DNA from: Mesodorylaimus sp. YZB2_4
Taxonomy: Eukaryota > Nematoda > Enoplea > Dorylaimida > Dorylaimidae
DNA length: 64,000 nt
Reading direction: 5' to 3'
Assembly (NCBI GenBank): GCA_030248295.1
Contig: JASANH010000782.1
Coordinates: 62,001 to 126,000 of the forward strand
Shown here: one piece after another, positions 1 through 11,157 of the stretch
Numbering within the stretch: the stretch's first letter is position 1
How the letters are laid out: every line of letters starts with the position of its first letter
The notes under the pieces: generated by a model
What the model saw: the letters and a program-made list of their open reading frames with translations, nothing else
What the model was told of the DNA's origin: nothing
The model's database searches: none
Translations under genes and position numbers: made by a program

Positions 1-1
1 T

Positions 2-1330
2 GCCATGTTTTCTAGTGGATCCCGAGTCGTACTGGAGCTGACTGATGACCCGGATCAAGTGCGGCAGCTGAAAGTGGTTCAGATGCGAGGGGGCACGCGC
101 ACAGATCTGGGTCTCGCCGATGCCAAAGACAAGGTGCTGGACAAAGCTCGTCCCAACGCCCTGAAGATCGCCATTCTGATCACTGATGGACATACTAACC
201 GTGCACACGAAGTCGACGCAATTGCGAATGCTGCGGCACTACGAAACGATGACGTCGTTGTGTATGCCGCCTACGTTGGCACCCTGCCCGATCACACCCG
301 CCAGCATCTCGACGAAATCACTGGAAATCCGTTTCGTGTGTTTTCAGTCAATGCCTTCGACGACCTCTTGGATGTCATCGTCAAAGATATCCTGAAACAG
401 GCCGACTGCCATTACTCCGCTATCTGTCGCTTCGACGAGCAACGCGGTTGTGGCCCCGTCTGGTGGCAGCCGGCACCATTAGACAAAGTGGCCAACTGCA
501 CCAACCAAAGGCCCGCTGATGACAAAGTGGAGAAAACATGCGCCGAGGTTGAGTGCAACGCGACGTGCGAGAAGTGGGAGTGGGAAGAAGTGAATTGCGA
601 ATCGAGCGGCCAAACTGGCACCAGGCAGCGTGTCGGGCAGAAGCCAAAGCACCAACAGCACGTGTTCGAGCACTGCGCCAAGGAGGAACCGTACGTATGC
701 CCAACTTGGACCACTCTGTCAAACATCGCGCCTGAAAAAGAGACCAAGGCTCCTGAACAAGTGACCAAGGCTCCTGAAGAAGTGACCGAGGCTCCTGGAA
801 AAGTGACTGATGGTGCGGTTGACGACAAGACCCTGGTGAAGGGTGATGAAGGAGGTTCAAATTCATGGTTGATCCCAGTCATCGTCTGCGTGATCGTCCT
901 GCTCCTGCTCATCGTCATTCTGGTTATCGTCCTGACCGTCCGCAGAAAGAAGAAAAGGGACGCTGCTGCTGCCGCCATGGCCAAGAAGAAGGCTGAGGCT
1001 AACGTCAAGTCGGAGGCATCGATGAACAAGTCTCGCATGCAATCCAAGGCGCTCGGCACCCAGACCTTCGATCGTAGCATAAGCGTGGCTGACAGAAGCG
1101 TGGGTGTTAGCATGGCCGAAATGACTAGTACACCAACGAGGAAAACGAAAAATACAGGGCCTCCGGTCAAGAAATCGGGCAGCCAGCATCCCACGCAAGC
1201 AATGGAAGGCAACGTTGAAAAAGAAAGCTCAAAATCAGCCATGCCGTCGAAAAAACCGTCAGTCAGTGGGCCGAAAGAGGCGGGATTCCCGTCGAAGAGC
1301 GGTCTGGTGAAGAAGCCAACGAAAGGATGA
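2..1330 (+). CDS. VWA / 10-cysteine single-pass membrane receptor, 5'-truncated by window edge
   Basis: The frame is open to the left edge, so the true start lies outside the window. Residues are numbered from the ATG at 5. Residues 1–130 are the second half of a von Willebrand A domain: a GGTRTD segment (MIDAS threonine region) and ILITDG with the MIDAS aspartate at 61. The DxSxS loop must lie upstream. Residues 135–232 hold ten cysteines with spacing 5-7-15-13-4-3-9-25-7. The WEWEEVNC and GTRQR stretches recall a thrombospondin type 1 repeat. A stalk of 7-residue repeats (TKAPEQV-like, about 243–268) follows, then a membrane span (about 288–311) and a basic tail with KKK runs and Ser clusters. 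VWA plus TSP1-like modules on one membrane span suggest an adhesion receptor; this is inference. The 10-cysteine pattern recurs in the gene at 14071–15789. Confidence 0.8.
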   Translation, partial: AMFSSGSRVVLELTDDPDQVRQLKVVQMRGGTRTDLGLADAKDKVLDKARPNALKIAILITDGHTNRAHEVDAIANAAALRNDDVVVYAAYVGTLPDHTRQHLDEITGNPFRVFSVNAFDDLLDVIVKDILKQADCHYSAICRFDEQRGCGPVWWQPAPLDKVANCTNQRPADDKVEKTCAEVECNATCEKWEWEEVNCESSGQTGTRQRVGQKPKHQQHVFEHCAKEEPYVCPTWTTLSNIAPEKETKAPEQVTKAPEEVTEAPGKVTDGAVDDKTLVKGDEGGSNSWLIPVIVCVIVLLLLIVILVIVLTVRRKKKRDAAAAAMAKKKAEANVKSEASMNKSRMQSKALGTQTFDRSISVADRSVGVSMAEMTSTPTRKTKNTGPPVKKSGSQHPTQAMEGNVEKESSKSAMPSKKPSVSGPKEAGFPSKSGLVKKPTKG

Positions 1331-1407
1331 CGTTGGTAGTCCGTGATCAGTGATGACACTGAAGAAGATGTTATGCATGTGCTCATATCGTGTTCATTCA
1401 ATGTCTT

Positions 1408-1413
1408 AATAAA
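1408..1413 (+). promoter_or_regulatory. Polyadenylation signal AATAAA of the VWA receptor gene
   Basis: A canonical AATAAA hexamer lies about 80 nt after the stop codon of the VWA receptor, a normal distance for a 3' UTR end. Confidence 0.55.
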
Positions 1414-2675
1414 ATGGGCCAAAATCTGTTCGCAATGTGAGACTTGACTCAATGTGACATTAATAGCTACTCTTTTATTCGCTATATGTGACTGATCAGT
1501 CATCGAGTGATCAGTGATGTCGTTTTATTCATTTTAGAAGATGTATTCTTGAAATTAACGAATTTCTGATGCGAATACTATTTCAGTCAATTGATAAATC
1601 AATCAGGCTAGTCAATCAGCGATCCAGCGATCGATCAATTGTCACGAGAGGGTGTGTCCAACGGTGCATAAAACATGCGGTATGTCTTGTATGTTTCCGG
1701 CAAGGCATAACTGTTTTTTAGGATACCATGTCAATCTTGGAAAAAGAAAATTTTTGTTTGTTGGGAAACGATTTTCAGTGATTCGGAATAGTGCAAATGC
1801 ATAGTATTGTAAAAAATCACTGGATAGCTGGTCAATTCTTTTGTACGTTTCTTCCGTCTCATCTCCTGAATGCTCGCTCGCGATCTCCTGAATGCTCAAG
1901 CCTTTCCTGGCCAGGTCAAGAGTGCCTTCCCTGGACGGCATTTCCGTCCGCTGGACCTTGGTTTGACGGCTGTCCCACACGTGGGATCGTCCGTATATGG
2001 ACTTGGGTCATAAAACGTTGCAAAACCGCCTGTGAGTGGTCGTGGTGACCCCTCAGTATGCATCTGGATCCCTTCTATTACCTCTAGAAGTAGGTGCCGT
2101 TATTCTGCGGCTAAAGGCAACGCACAGATTGTAATTTACTGGGCCTTTTACTGAATGACCATCCAGACCAGAGCTAACTAAAAAAGGGACGAATAGTTCT
2201 ACAAATTTTCACTCGATCAGGCTGGACTGAAATCCCGCTTATTCAAACCCTACACGCAAGCTGCAACGTAAACTTTCTTTTCAAGTCTTCTCTTTTCTGA
2301 TTCATTTTTGATTGCTCGTGCCTTTTCTTTGCTGTTAATGAATCCCTTCTTATCTCGTTTTTCACTGCATTTCTTCTATCTGATAGAAAATCTAGAATTA
2401 GGTAATCGAATTAGAATGTTTTTAGCCCGTTTCTATAATTATGAAACTGGTTCAAAATCAGGGAGGACATTTTTATGAACAAGAGACGTTCATTAGCGTT
2501 CGCTTCTCAAAACCTGTCAAGCAGGGTGTGAGGCGATAAGAGAGTGTGCTCGGCAGACAAATACAAACTTGTTTTGATCGCACTACGCACTACACAGACT
2601 CCCAGCGCATAGCTCTTGCGTTCAGTGTGTCGAGCCAATTTAAGTAGGTAGTAAAGCCGTTAACTTGTGGGGGCA
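1414..2675. other. Intergenic spacer before P450-1
   Basis: No gene is recognised here. At 1560–1640 there are many short GATCA/TCAATC repeats. A minus-strand open frame at 1642–1980 (112 codons) has no family I can name and is probably chance or a decayed repeat. The last part is the presumed promoter of the first P450; no clear TATA box is seen. Confidence 0.5.
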
Positions 2676-4993
2676 ATGATCACATTGTCACACGCGGTGC
2701 TCTTAGTCATTGTGCTTTTTATAATTGGCTCTATTTATTGGTATTTGACAATACCAAAAAATCTTCCACCTGGTCCCCTGGGCTTGCCATTCCTGGGCTC
2801 ATCGCTCCACTATTTGGATGGGACAAAGCAACACCTCATTTTACAGCAACATGTTAAGAAATATGGTCCACTTTTTAAAGTGTATATCGCCAATAAGTTG
2901 GTCATTGTTTTGGGCAATTACGAGCTAATTCAAGAAGCTCTTGTCAAGCAAGGCGATGTATTTGCGGCAAGACCACCGATTGAATCGTTTCTTCCTGAGA
3001 AACTTCGGCAAGCCGGTAAGAACATTTCAATGACATCCTGCATGCAGCAGGTCTTCAACCATAAGTACCTGAACCCGCATGGTATAGGTTACAGCTGGTG
3101 GGTGTAGGCACTGGAAAGGATGTTAGCCAGCAGTTGGCTTTTTGGTGGAAATTTGCCTGCTCCAGCCGAAAGCAGCAGGACAGGGCACAGAATTGAATTT
3201 TAAACAGGGAGACTCCAGCTATCGGGATCAGTGGTTGCTCTTCACAAATTTCAGCCTGCTAGTTCCAAAGTTGGATAGTTTTCTTAAAAATCCTATGGTT
3301 TCCATTGTGCACCAGCAGAGTGCCACTCGGTTATCTTAAAGACCCCAGTAGAGAAAACTACTTTACTAGTCGATAACAAGCAGAGCAAGTGAGTAGTAGG
3401 TGCGATGCGCTAGTTCTAAGGGTAACATGCTCGTAGAAGTAACCTTTGCAGTAGCCTAATCATGAGCGTTGCGAAAGCAAAGTGGCGCGAGACCATGCCC
3501 TGGCAAGTATGCAAACTACCAATGCGTTTACATCACACACTCATACTCGTACAGGAGGTCAGGGTAGTCACATACGCCGGGTGAGATGCTTGACTGGATG
3601 CTCACGATCAGCCCGATAGAGTCGTTCAACAAATCCTCTTCGCGCACTTCATGTGGTCAAACCTGTTCTACTACATAGGCATCTCGATGTCAGAAGGCGA
3701 TCGGTGGAGAGAGCAACGTCGTTTCGCTTTGTCGACACTTCGCGATTATGGCGTTGGTCGTCCGATCATAGAGCCACGGATAAAACAAGAAATAGAACAC
3801 CTGAATGAGCGGATTGTAGAATACGCCGCAAATAAGGTCCCATTCAATCCACAACGACTGGTCACCTGTGCAGTATCAAACATCATGAATCAGCTGCTAT
3901 TCGGACGGCGATTCAGTTACGACGACGAAGAGTTTGTACGCCAGGTCACAGGACTGTCGAGCAGGTCCTCTGGGACAGGGGTCAGCTTCTTGTCACCGTT
4001 TGTGCTCTCAGAGGCGCCGTCCGCACTTATTAAATATTTACCTATGGTAAGAGCTCCAGCTAATTCGGAAGTCCCGTTGGAAAGTTTTCAAAAGGGCGAT
4101 ACTCGGGGCGTGTAAATGTTATGATGCCGACAGGTGAGTGGAATCCATTTCAGGGAAAGAAAATACAAGCTGAAATCACTGATTACCTTCATTATATCAA
4201 AGGTGAATTAGAAAAAACAAGATCAACATTCGACCCAGATTCTGAACCAACAAATTATATCCATGCCTTTATGAAAGCAGCTACAACAGCGAGTCACAAT
4301 AGCTACTTTTCCGATGACCAATTGTTAGCCACCTGCAACGACTTATTCCAAGCCGGTACAGATACCTCATCCACCACCATCCGCTGGGCCATCTTCATCC
4401 TGGCTCACCACCAGGATATCCAAGAACAGATGTACCGAGAAATCAGAGACCAGGTTGGCACCAGTTGCATGCCCAGTTATGCAGACAGATCGAAATTGCC
4501 ACTGGCCGAAGCAGTCATCATGGAGACGCAACGTTACTCCAATCTTATACCATTGGGTGTCTTGCGCAGAACAATAGTCCCCACGAAATTGATGGGATAC
4601 GACATTCCGCAAGATTCTATTATCATACCACTGCTGACTAATATTTTACACAATCCAGACTTGTACCCAGATCCGTTTAACTTTAATCCGAGTAGATTTC
4701 TAGATGGTAGTGGCAAAGTGATAAGGGACCCGAAACTAATTCCTTTCCAAGCAGGTGGGGACTTTTTTAGTTTGGAAAGCCTGAAACAATTCTTGTTTCG
4801 CACTTCAGGCAAACGAATTTGTCTAGGCGAGCCGTTGGCACGGATGGAACTGTTTTTGATTTTGGTTGGACTCGTAAGCAAATTCCGCCTGTATTTCCCC
4901 ACTGATAGATTGAAGCCAAGCATGGAGCCAGTAATTGGGTTCTTCTGCTCACCACAGCCATTCGAAATCTGCGCTGAAGTCAGAAGCGATTGA
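2676..4993 (+). CDS. Cytochrome P450, CYP2-like (P450-1), four exons
   Basis: Join 2676..3015, 3679..4046, 4154..4754, 4809..4993 gives 497 residues, the usual size for a microsomal P450. An N-terminal anchor (about 5–22) is followed by the proline hinge LPPGP. WREQR gives the helix C WxxxR. The I-helix oxygen-activation motif AGTDTS lies at about 303–308, ExxR (ETQR) at 360–363, the FNPSRF meander at 413–418 and the heme loop FQAGKRICLG with Cys441 at the end. All splice sites are GT–AG; intron phases are 1, 0, 1. The ATG at 2676 was preferred over an in-frame GTG just upstream because it starts the anchor directly. The protein should be an ER heme-thiolate monooxygenase; the substrate cannot be told. 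Intron 3 is 54 nt and free of stops. Confidence 0.93.
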
Positions 4994-5634
4994 CAAAATG
5001 ATTTATAAATAGCGGGCTGACAACTTTGGATTAGCAATCGCGAGAAGTCCCTGGCGGAAAAACAATACTTGTATCTTTGAAATGCTTAGCCCTTGAATGA
5101 CTAGCCAACATTTGGATTACCCATCGGTTAATTAAAAGGTCGGTTGCATGTGCCCTTTTTAAATGCCCTTCTGAAGACACATAACACGGGTGTGAACTAT
5201 GTAAATGACATTAAGTTCGAGCAAATTTTTGTATCGGGATTTCACAACTGCTTGCAACTATTGCATCACTTGCGTGTTTCTGAGGGTTTCTGAGAGACTC
5301 GACCCATATATTGACATATATACACTTGACCACTCGACTTTTTTGACCCCTTTTTTATTTGCTCAATCGAAAGTACGCACAAAATTAATTGTCTTGGCCG
5401 GAGTGAAATTTTTTTAAAATGCCCAAATATAGAAACATAGCACATTATAGGTGGAAAATGGCCACTTCTGGTAAAAAAACATACTCATTTTTTGTCCTAG
5501 AACAATTTTAAAAATTCAGAAATGACAGCTACATTTCAAGGAGTCAGAGTCTTTTTTTGAATTAGTCTAGCTATGAACGTTAATGAGATATTCAACAAAA
5601 ACCGCCTGTGATCAGCCGTGATCGGTCACATAAT
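4994..5634. other. 3' flank of P450-1
   Basis: AT-rich spacer without a supportable gene. An ATTAAA hexamer at 5131–5136 could serve as the P450-1 poly(A) signal. From about 5635 the left arm of a long inverted repeat begins. Confidence 0.4.
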
Positions 5635-6535
5635 CGATTATGGGCGAATTATTAAACCAGTCCAACCCTGTTTTTAACACTGAAATTGTGGCCGAGGGCC
5701 ACTATATCACAGAACAGCTCGAAATCTCCCCCTAAGATCACAGATTATTGTGCACACGTGAGATAACTGAACCCCATTTAGGCCATTTTTGCCAAAACTA
5801 ATCAATAATTTTAGCTGTTGATCAGATGCGCTGATCAGTAATGGCCTATCCTGTGGCCATTGAGAAAAGCTTTCAAATGGGGTTTTCTACGTCGAAATTC
5901 ATTAAATTTTACATGAGATATTGAAGAAAACTCAAATTGGGAAGGAGGCCTGCAATACGCACCTTCTGAACTTACCGCCTGCGTGCCGCTTATGACATGA
6001 TAGCGGCTGTGGCTGCTCACTCTGGGAACCGCCACTTGATTCATGACTTTTTCACCTTTTCACTATACGTGCTGGTCTAATTCTGTGCTAGAGTATCTGT
6101 CTTTCATAAAAAGTAAGAGAAGTTATAAGTTTCCTTTAAAATTCCAAGAATAAGCAGCCCAGTCCGCTTATCTGTCACAAGCGGCGCGCCGGCGGGAAAT
6201 TCAAAAGGTGCGTACTGCAGGCCTCCTTCCCAATTTGAGTTTTCTTTAATATCTCGGGTAAAATTCAATGAATTTCGACGTAGAAAAACCATTTTAAAGC
6301 TTTTTTCAAGGGCCACAGGATAGGCCATTACTGATCAGCGCATCTGATCAAAAGCTAAAATTATTGATTAGTTTTGGCTAAAATGGCCTCAATGGGGTTG
6401 TTATCTCACGTGTGCACAGTAATTCATGATCTTAGGGCGAGATTTCGAGCTGTTCTGTGATGAAGTGGCCCTCGGCCACTATTTCAGTGTTAAAAACAGG
6501 GTTGGACTGTATTAATAATTTGCCCATAATAGAGC
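5635..6535. mobile_element. Foldback / MITE-like element with ~330-bp inverted arms
   Basis: The left arm (about 5635–5970) and right arm (about 6205–6535) are imperfect reverse complements around a ~235-bp centre. Matching landmarks include ATTATGGGC paired with GCCCATAAT at the outer edges, the ATCAGATGCGCTGATCAGTA block and the GGAGGCCTGCA block near the centre. Open frames on the minus strand in the two arms are not conserved as protein, so the element is non-coding. It looks like a non-autonomous DNA transposon of foldback type; the family is unknown. Confidence 0.75.
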
Positions 6536-6569
6536 CGCCTTTAGTAGACCAGGGCACTCATCTCCCGAC

Positions 6570-6705
6570 TCACAGCCGGATCAGATCGTATCCCATCCGT
6601 TCGGATCGGATATCCAATCCGATCTGATCCAAAAATTGCCATCCTGAAATTCGGATCAGATCATCCGATCTAATCCATCCGATCCGAAATCCAATGGTTT
6701 TTGCG
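6570..6705. repeat. Degenerate GGATC/GATCC-rich repeat
   Basis: About 135 bp are built from irregular repeats around CGGATC, CCGATC and GATCTGATCC. Shorter stretches of the same type occur at about 47680–47705 and 51050–51115, each next to a copy of the repeat family described for 7153–8443. It is probably the variable end of that family. Confidence 0.6.
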
Positions 6706-7152
6706 ATAACTGTAGGCAAACAACGAATTATCGCTCAATTTTTCTCCGCCCACTCTATAGTGTGATGAATAAAGTGGAATGAATGATTTGCATTGCTGCT
6801 TCCTTTTTTCCTGCTCATATTAGAGTCACGAGTCTCATTATTAATATTTGAGACCAGAAGAAGAATAGATGACTCACACACAAAAGAGCATCCCAACCCT
6901 CAAGTCGAACTTTACAAAACCAAGAATTGGAACCCGAGCGTTGAGATAAACGTGCAGGGCTCTTTCCGAACTAGTTTTTAGCTTTCGATTTTGAGCTTTA
7001 ATTGAGGTTTCAGTTTATTCTATCAAACAGATCCGAAAAATGCAGACGAATAATACAAATTCCAGGACATTAGGCACTAACCACTGCTGACCAGTTGGCC
7101 AGATGCCCCTTTTCTTTTTATACCGATCTTTCTTTACACCCAGAAAGAAATT

Positions 7153-8443
7153 GCAATGTTCAGTTTTGTCAAGCTCGACGCAACGGTTTGCAAAGCTGCC
7201 TCTCCATATTTTGGAAATATTTGGAGTTGGACGACAGAAATATTAGTGAGGAGTGGAAACGAAGTGGAAATATTCCTTTTTTATGAGAGAGATTAAGGTT
7301 GAGGCTGCAGTCATTTATGAGCAGCATGGATCTGTTCACATAATCAGCTTGTGGTGAAGATGCATGATGAGCAGTGGCACGCCTTGAAAGGGACGCTGCT
7401 TGTACTGTACATGGCACCATGATAATAACTACTGTATGTTTACTATTAAAAAGCGACCTTTCGAAAAAAATATATGCGTTATTGTTTGATGGAGAAAATT
7501 TCTAGTATGTACTTTTTTCACATCATCAAATCCTAAATTTTTACCATCCAATCTAAAACAGTGACTCATTCCGAAAGTTCTTGGTATGTGTTGCCAGTAC
7601 TAACGTAGTGCCATGTTGGCCAGCCAAAAAAAAGTGCATGTAACAGCAGGACACCAGGAAATATTGGCCAAGTGGGTCGCCGACCCAAGTGAAATGCCGC
7701 GCCATCTCTAGCGTCGCACTGTACAATACGTAGTCCAAATCCATTGTATGCGGTCTTTTGTTGGCAGCAATTTTCTATGTAGATTTTTGGACCCGCAAAG
7801 CAGATTTGGGCCATTACAGTATGACGTTGTAAATGACTCAGCCCATACCCATGTGGTACGGACAGACATGTGAATTGCAGACACTGGGGTTCAGTCTCTC
7901 GCGCAGAGATTGACTTGGGTCCCAATGGAAAACGAGCGCAGCAGATCAAAGAAACGATGGTTCAGAGGAAGGCTTGCAAAACACCAAGCCAGAGATCATC
8001 TTATCTGCCTCACATTAGTGAGCAGATCAATAAGACATGTGGAAAGATAAATTTGCATCACATAGCTAAAGGATAAAAACCTTGCCCTCAGTCACTTCCT
8101 GTTTTCCCGAGACAGTCTGTCCTTGTTCAGGGGAAAATCTAATTTTTTGTCCGAAGATGGTAAAATGTCCTTGCCCAAGGATATTGTCGAATCATGCTGA
8201 ATTTATTATATCTTAGGAACTTTGATCAATTATGTAACAAGACCGTTTTGATAATGTGAACTGCGTCGGGGCACAAAGCCTTTTAGGTAATGGGCTTAAA
8301 AATCTTGTTGTTGATTCGGGGTCAAGACCATATCCCTTTTTTCGATTTCTTGATCCTGAGTATTGAAGACTGCTGTTCACTTATAGCCGCAGAAGTTTTA
8401 ACTCTGAGCGACTGTTCGGTGGATTAAAGAAACAAGGGGGACG
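7153..8443 (+). repeat. Dispersed ~1.3-kb repeat, copy A
   Basis: This copy matches copy B (11158–12547) in inverted orientation over nearly its whole length. The match runs from the GACGCAACGGTTTGC block near the 5' end to AAACAAGGGGGACGCG at the 3' end. Shared parts include the segment ending in GCACCATGATAATAA. Partial copies lie at 47430–47705 and 50270–51115. No transposase frame is visible. A short open frame seen in both copies (7870–8076 here) carries many amino acid changes, so it is not under obvious protein constraint. Confidence 0.75.
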
Positions 8444-8539
8444 CGCTAATCGTCAGATGCATCGTGAGAAAAGTCGCAACAGAATGGGGAAGTGTTAAGA
8501 AGCGAACCCTGCCCCGAGGGGACTGAACGCTAGGAAAAT

Positions 8540-8572
8540 GGTGATGATGATGATGATGATGATGATGATGAG
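8540..8572. repeat. (GAT)n microsatellite
   Basis: About ten uninterrupted GAT triplets. They sit in otherwise featureless spacer between repeat copy A and the serpentine receptor. Confidence 0.9.
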
Positions 8573-9085
8573 GTATATTCACATTTAACTTCAATTTGAC
8601 GTCACGAAAAGCAGGCCAGGGCTGAAACGATGCATACGAAACAATTTTCTAGCGAGATTGTCATCAAGCGCTGGATTTACGTTAAATGAAGTCTGCTGTC
8701 CAAAAGATACTGCACTCCGCTACAATATATTTGCTGGGCCATCTATCTTCTAATCCCATTATAGGAAAAGATTCTGTTGATAAAGTCAAAGGAAGAGAAG
8801 ACATGCGGCTCGGACAGCCTAGGAAGGCGGGTGCAGGTGCGCTATTATGAACTTTTCGAGTGAAAAGAACATGTCTAGCTAATTGCTTTTCATCGAGGCC
8901 CTGACGTTAGTCGTTATCTTACTGTTTCACCACTTTGGAGACCATATTTATTTTAGCCTTCAAAGTCAAAAGCTAATTCTCGTCAACTCATTGACCTGGC
9001 ACCGTTCTGTACATGCTCTAAAAGTAGCTTACTTGTCAGACGGAGCCATCTTGTTAGTAATCTGACCCCCTGATCCCTGCAAAAC

Positions 9086-10075
9086 ATGAACAACTCGACT
9101 CACTCTTTGGACCAGATCTCTTTATCATCCCTGACTCAACAGGCACCCAATATTTTGTTCATGATCCTAGAATTCCCACTCGTATTTGCAACAAACTTCC
9201 TCCTCATGCTGACTATTCTTTGCACAAAATCTTTGCGTTCAAGTAAAAACCAACTTGTGATAGTCAGCCTCAGTTTTGTCGAAAGTATCCTATTTACTAT
9301 TTTCTTCGGAGTCAGTTTAAGACGATATTTGCTATTCATTAATGGCGTTCCTGAAACTACGACCCAAAAAATGTGCTTTTTGCTCGTCCAAGGTCCTCAA
9401 CACCTTTTTGGAAATTTACAAGAAATTATGGTTTTGAATTTGGCCATTGACAGACTTTTGTGCATAACCATACCATTTTATTACAAATATTGTAAAACAA
9501 CAAAGTACGTAATTGTATTAAATTTAATTTCCTGGTGTTTTTGTTTGACTCAATTCACTGTGGCTTACTGGACACTCGACCACGACCTCCTTGTTCCAGC
9601 CTGCACTCGTGCGACAAGTTTTCATCCGACTTATTTGAAATTTCACACAATTGAAGTGAATGTATTTATTGCTTTGATAGTGCTGATGTACGCGAGTCTA
9701 ATTGGCATCATGTATCGTCGTTATAGAAATGCGGAATTGAATACAGAAACGCAAAAAAGCGAATGGCGGCGACAAATGGAATTTGATATTTTAATTGCCA
9801 CGGTTGTTGTCGGATTGATTTGTATATTTTTTTATGGATCTACTGTGATTATGATATCAGCCATTTCAAATTTAAGATTAGCTGCGAAGCTTACAATTTT
9901 AACCAGCATTTCGAACTGTATTAATTCATCTTCTCATTTCTTTGTCTATTTAACAATCAATCGCAAATTTCGATCCGCGTTCCAAAAAGTTGTGTGTAGA
10001 CGAGATGAAAACCAAGTGATTCAGGTAGCAATTGGATTGAGTATTTACAGGAGTGGACATGCTGAGAGGGGTTGA
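9086..10075 (+). CDS. Intronless serpentine (7TM) receptor
   Basis: A single 329-residue frame starts at ATG with an N-glycosylation site (NNST) at the N-terminus. Seven hydrophobic spans can be drawn, starting around residues 23–45 and ending with a span in NSSSHFFVYLTINRKFR. The span 3/loop 2 junction reads NLAIDRLLCI, so DRL stands in place of the rhodopsin DRY. The last span has no clear NPxxY; FFVYL is in that place. This is a divergent rhodopsin-like receptor of the kind expanded as chemoreceptors in invertebrates; the ligand is unknown. The gene sits in the ~2.7-kb space between two inverted copies of a 1.3-kb repeat. A second, broken receptor is at 54083–55082. Confidence 0.85.
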   Translation: MNNSTHSLDQISLSSLTQQAPNILFMILEFPLVFATNFLLMLTILCTKSLRSSKNQLVIVSLSFVESILFTIFFGVSLRRYLLFINGVPETTTQKMCFLLVQGPQHLFGNLQEIMVLNLAIDRLLCITIPFYYKYCKTTKYVIVLNLISWCFCLTQFTVAYWTLDHDLLVPACTRATSFHPTYLKFHTIEVNVFIALIVLMYASLIGIMYRRYRNAELNTETQKSEWRRQMEFDILIATVVVGLICIFFYGSTVIMISAISNLRLAAKLTILTSISNCINSSSHFFVYLTINRKFRSAFQKVVCRRDENQVIQVAIGLSIYRSGHAERG

Positions 10076-11157
10076 GCTATGTTCTGATTTGAAAGATATC
10101 ATGTGTGCCTCAGTGGGTTTTCTTAACGTGCTCCTCCTGATCGAAGATGGTGAAATGGTATCTCAATGAGGTGATACTTACAGAACAGGACAAAAAACTG
10201 TGCGGGATAGGTTGGAATAACTCGAGATATTTTGCAATATCGTGTGCGCGGTGCGGGGGCGCGACTACTGTAGCGGGCACCAGTGCCTGTAACTGCAGAC
10301 GTAGGACACAAACGGCTCTTGCATGACGAATAAATATTTCTACGGTATGGTAGCTTGAAGATTTTTAATCTCTGACATGGTTATGCCATTTCCACCTCAT
10401 TTACCTTGAGCTGTTATTTTATATATTATAGTTTCATCATGTACAGTATGTTTGAATCCCTTTTTTTTGCAAATTTCAGAGTTCGTACTTTCTGGTATCC
10501 AACTGTTAGACAAAACAAGAACTCAAAATTTTACATGAGTTAATTTTTTAAGACAGCACATAGATCGAGTCCACAAAAATTACCTGAGCACCACGAACAC
10601 CAACAGCATGAATTCAGGACCCAATTACTCTCCAGTTGGAAGTCCTGCTTTCAACTATTTCAGAGATAGCCTTTCTCAAATGGTCAATGTATTTGGTAAA
10701 TTTTTCTGGTGTCACTGTTTCCCAAAACCTGTAAATTCCATGCAAAGCTCATGTTCATGTTTTACCACATCACCAAACGCTTATGCGCACTCGAGGGTGA
10801 AGGGACACATTTTACACGAAATGATTTACAGGCCCGCGAGTCGAACCCCCGCCCGTAATTGCGCACCTGGCGTGAGAAGCACACGCCTACCCCACCAGGA
10901 CACGAGGCCGGTCTTCCTTCACAAGCTCTCCCACTGTGCGCGGCTTCACGTACTTCTTCAACCACACTGGCTGACCGGAGGAAACGCAAAAGAGCCTCCG
11001 CCCGGCTTCGTTTATTGAACACTAGCTAAGTGATTCGACCTCCAGTTGCCCGGCGGCGATAACAACACGAGGGTATTGGCCACCACATCGAGAACAGACC
11101 GCTGCCTCGTGGCCGGCTTCCGGCTTAAAGAAAAAAATGAGCTTGAATAATTGTTGA
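10076..11157. other. Spacer with a tRNA-derived repeat
   Basis: No protein gene is recognised. The only structured part is a tRNA-like sequence at about 10840–10925 (minus) with its downstream tail, listed separately. Confidence 0.5.
10835..10925 (-). repeat. tRNA-derived repeat (SINE head), box A and box B recognisable
   Basis: Read on the minus strand, TGGTGGGGTAGGCG resembles a tRNA box A, and GGGTTCGACTC further on is a good box B. The anticodon arm does not fold into a standard loop with T33, so it is unlikely to be a working tRNA. The sequence after box B (CTGTAAATCATTTCGTGTAAA…) recurs, diverged, after GTTCGACTCGCGG at about 21180–21260. That points to a dispersed SINE family. Confidence 0.55.

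Noticed and set aside
412-1503. 363-codon open frame antisense to the VWA receptor
   Set aside because: It is the mirror of a gene with few stop-complement codons; its protein has no domain and the sense frame carries clear VWA, cysteine and membrane features.
6104-6328. Open frames in the arms of the foldback element
   Set aside because: The matching frames in the two arms differ by indels and stops, so no protein is being conserved.
7870-8076. Short frame found in both copies of the 1.3-kb repeat (also 11541–11747)
   Set aside because: Most differences between the copies change amino acids, and no domain is recognisable. It is probably non-coding repeat.
10835-10925. Functional tRNA gene
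   Set aside because: Box A and box B fit, but the anticodon arm lacks a standard loop and the tail recurs elsewhere, which fits a SINE better.
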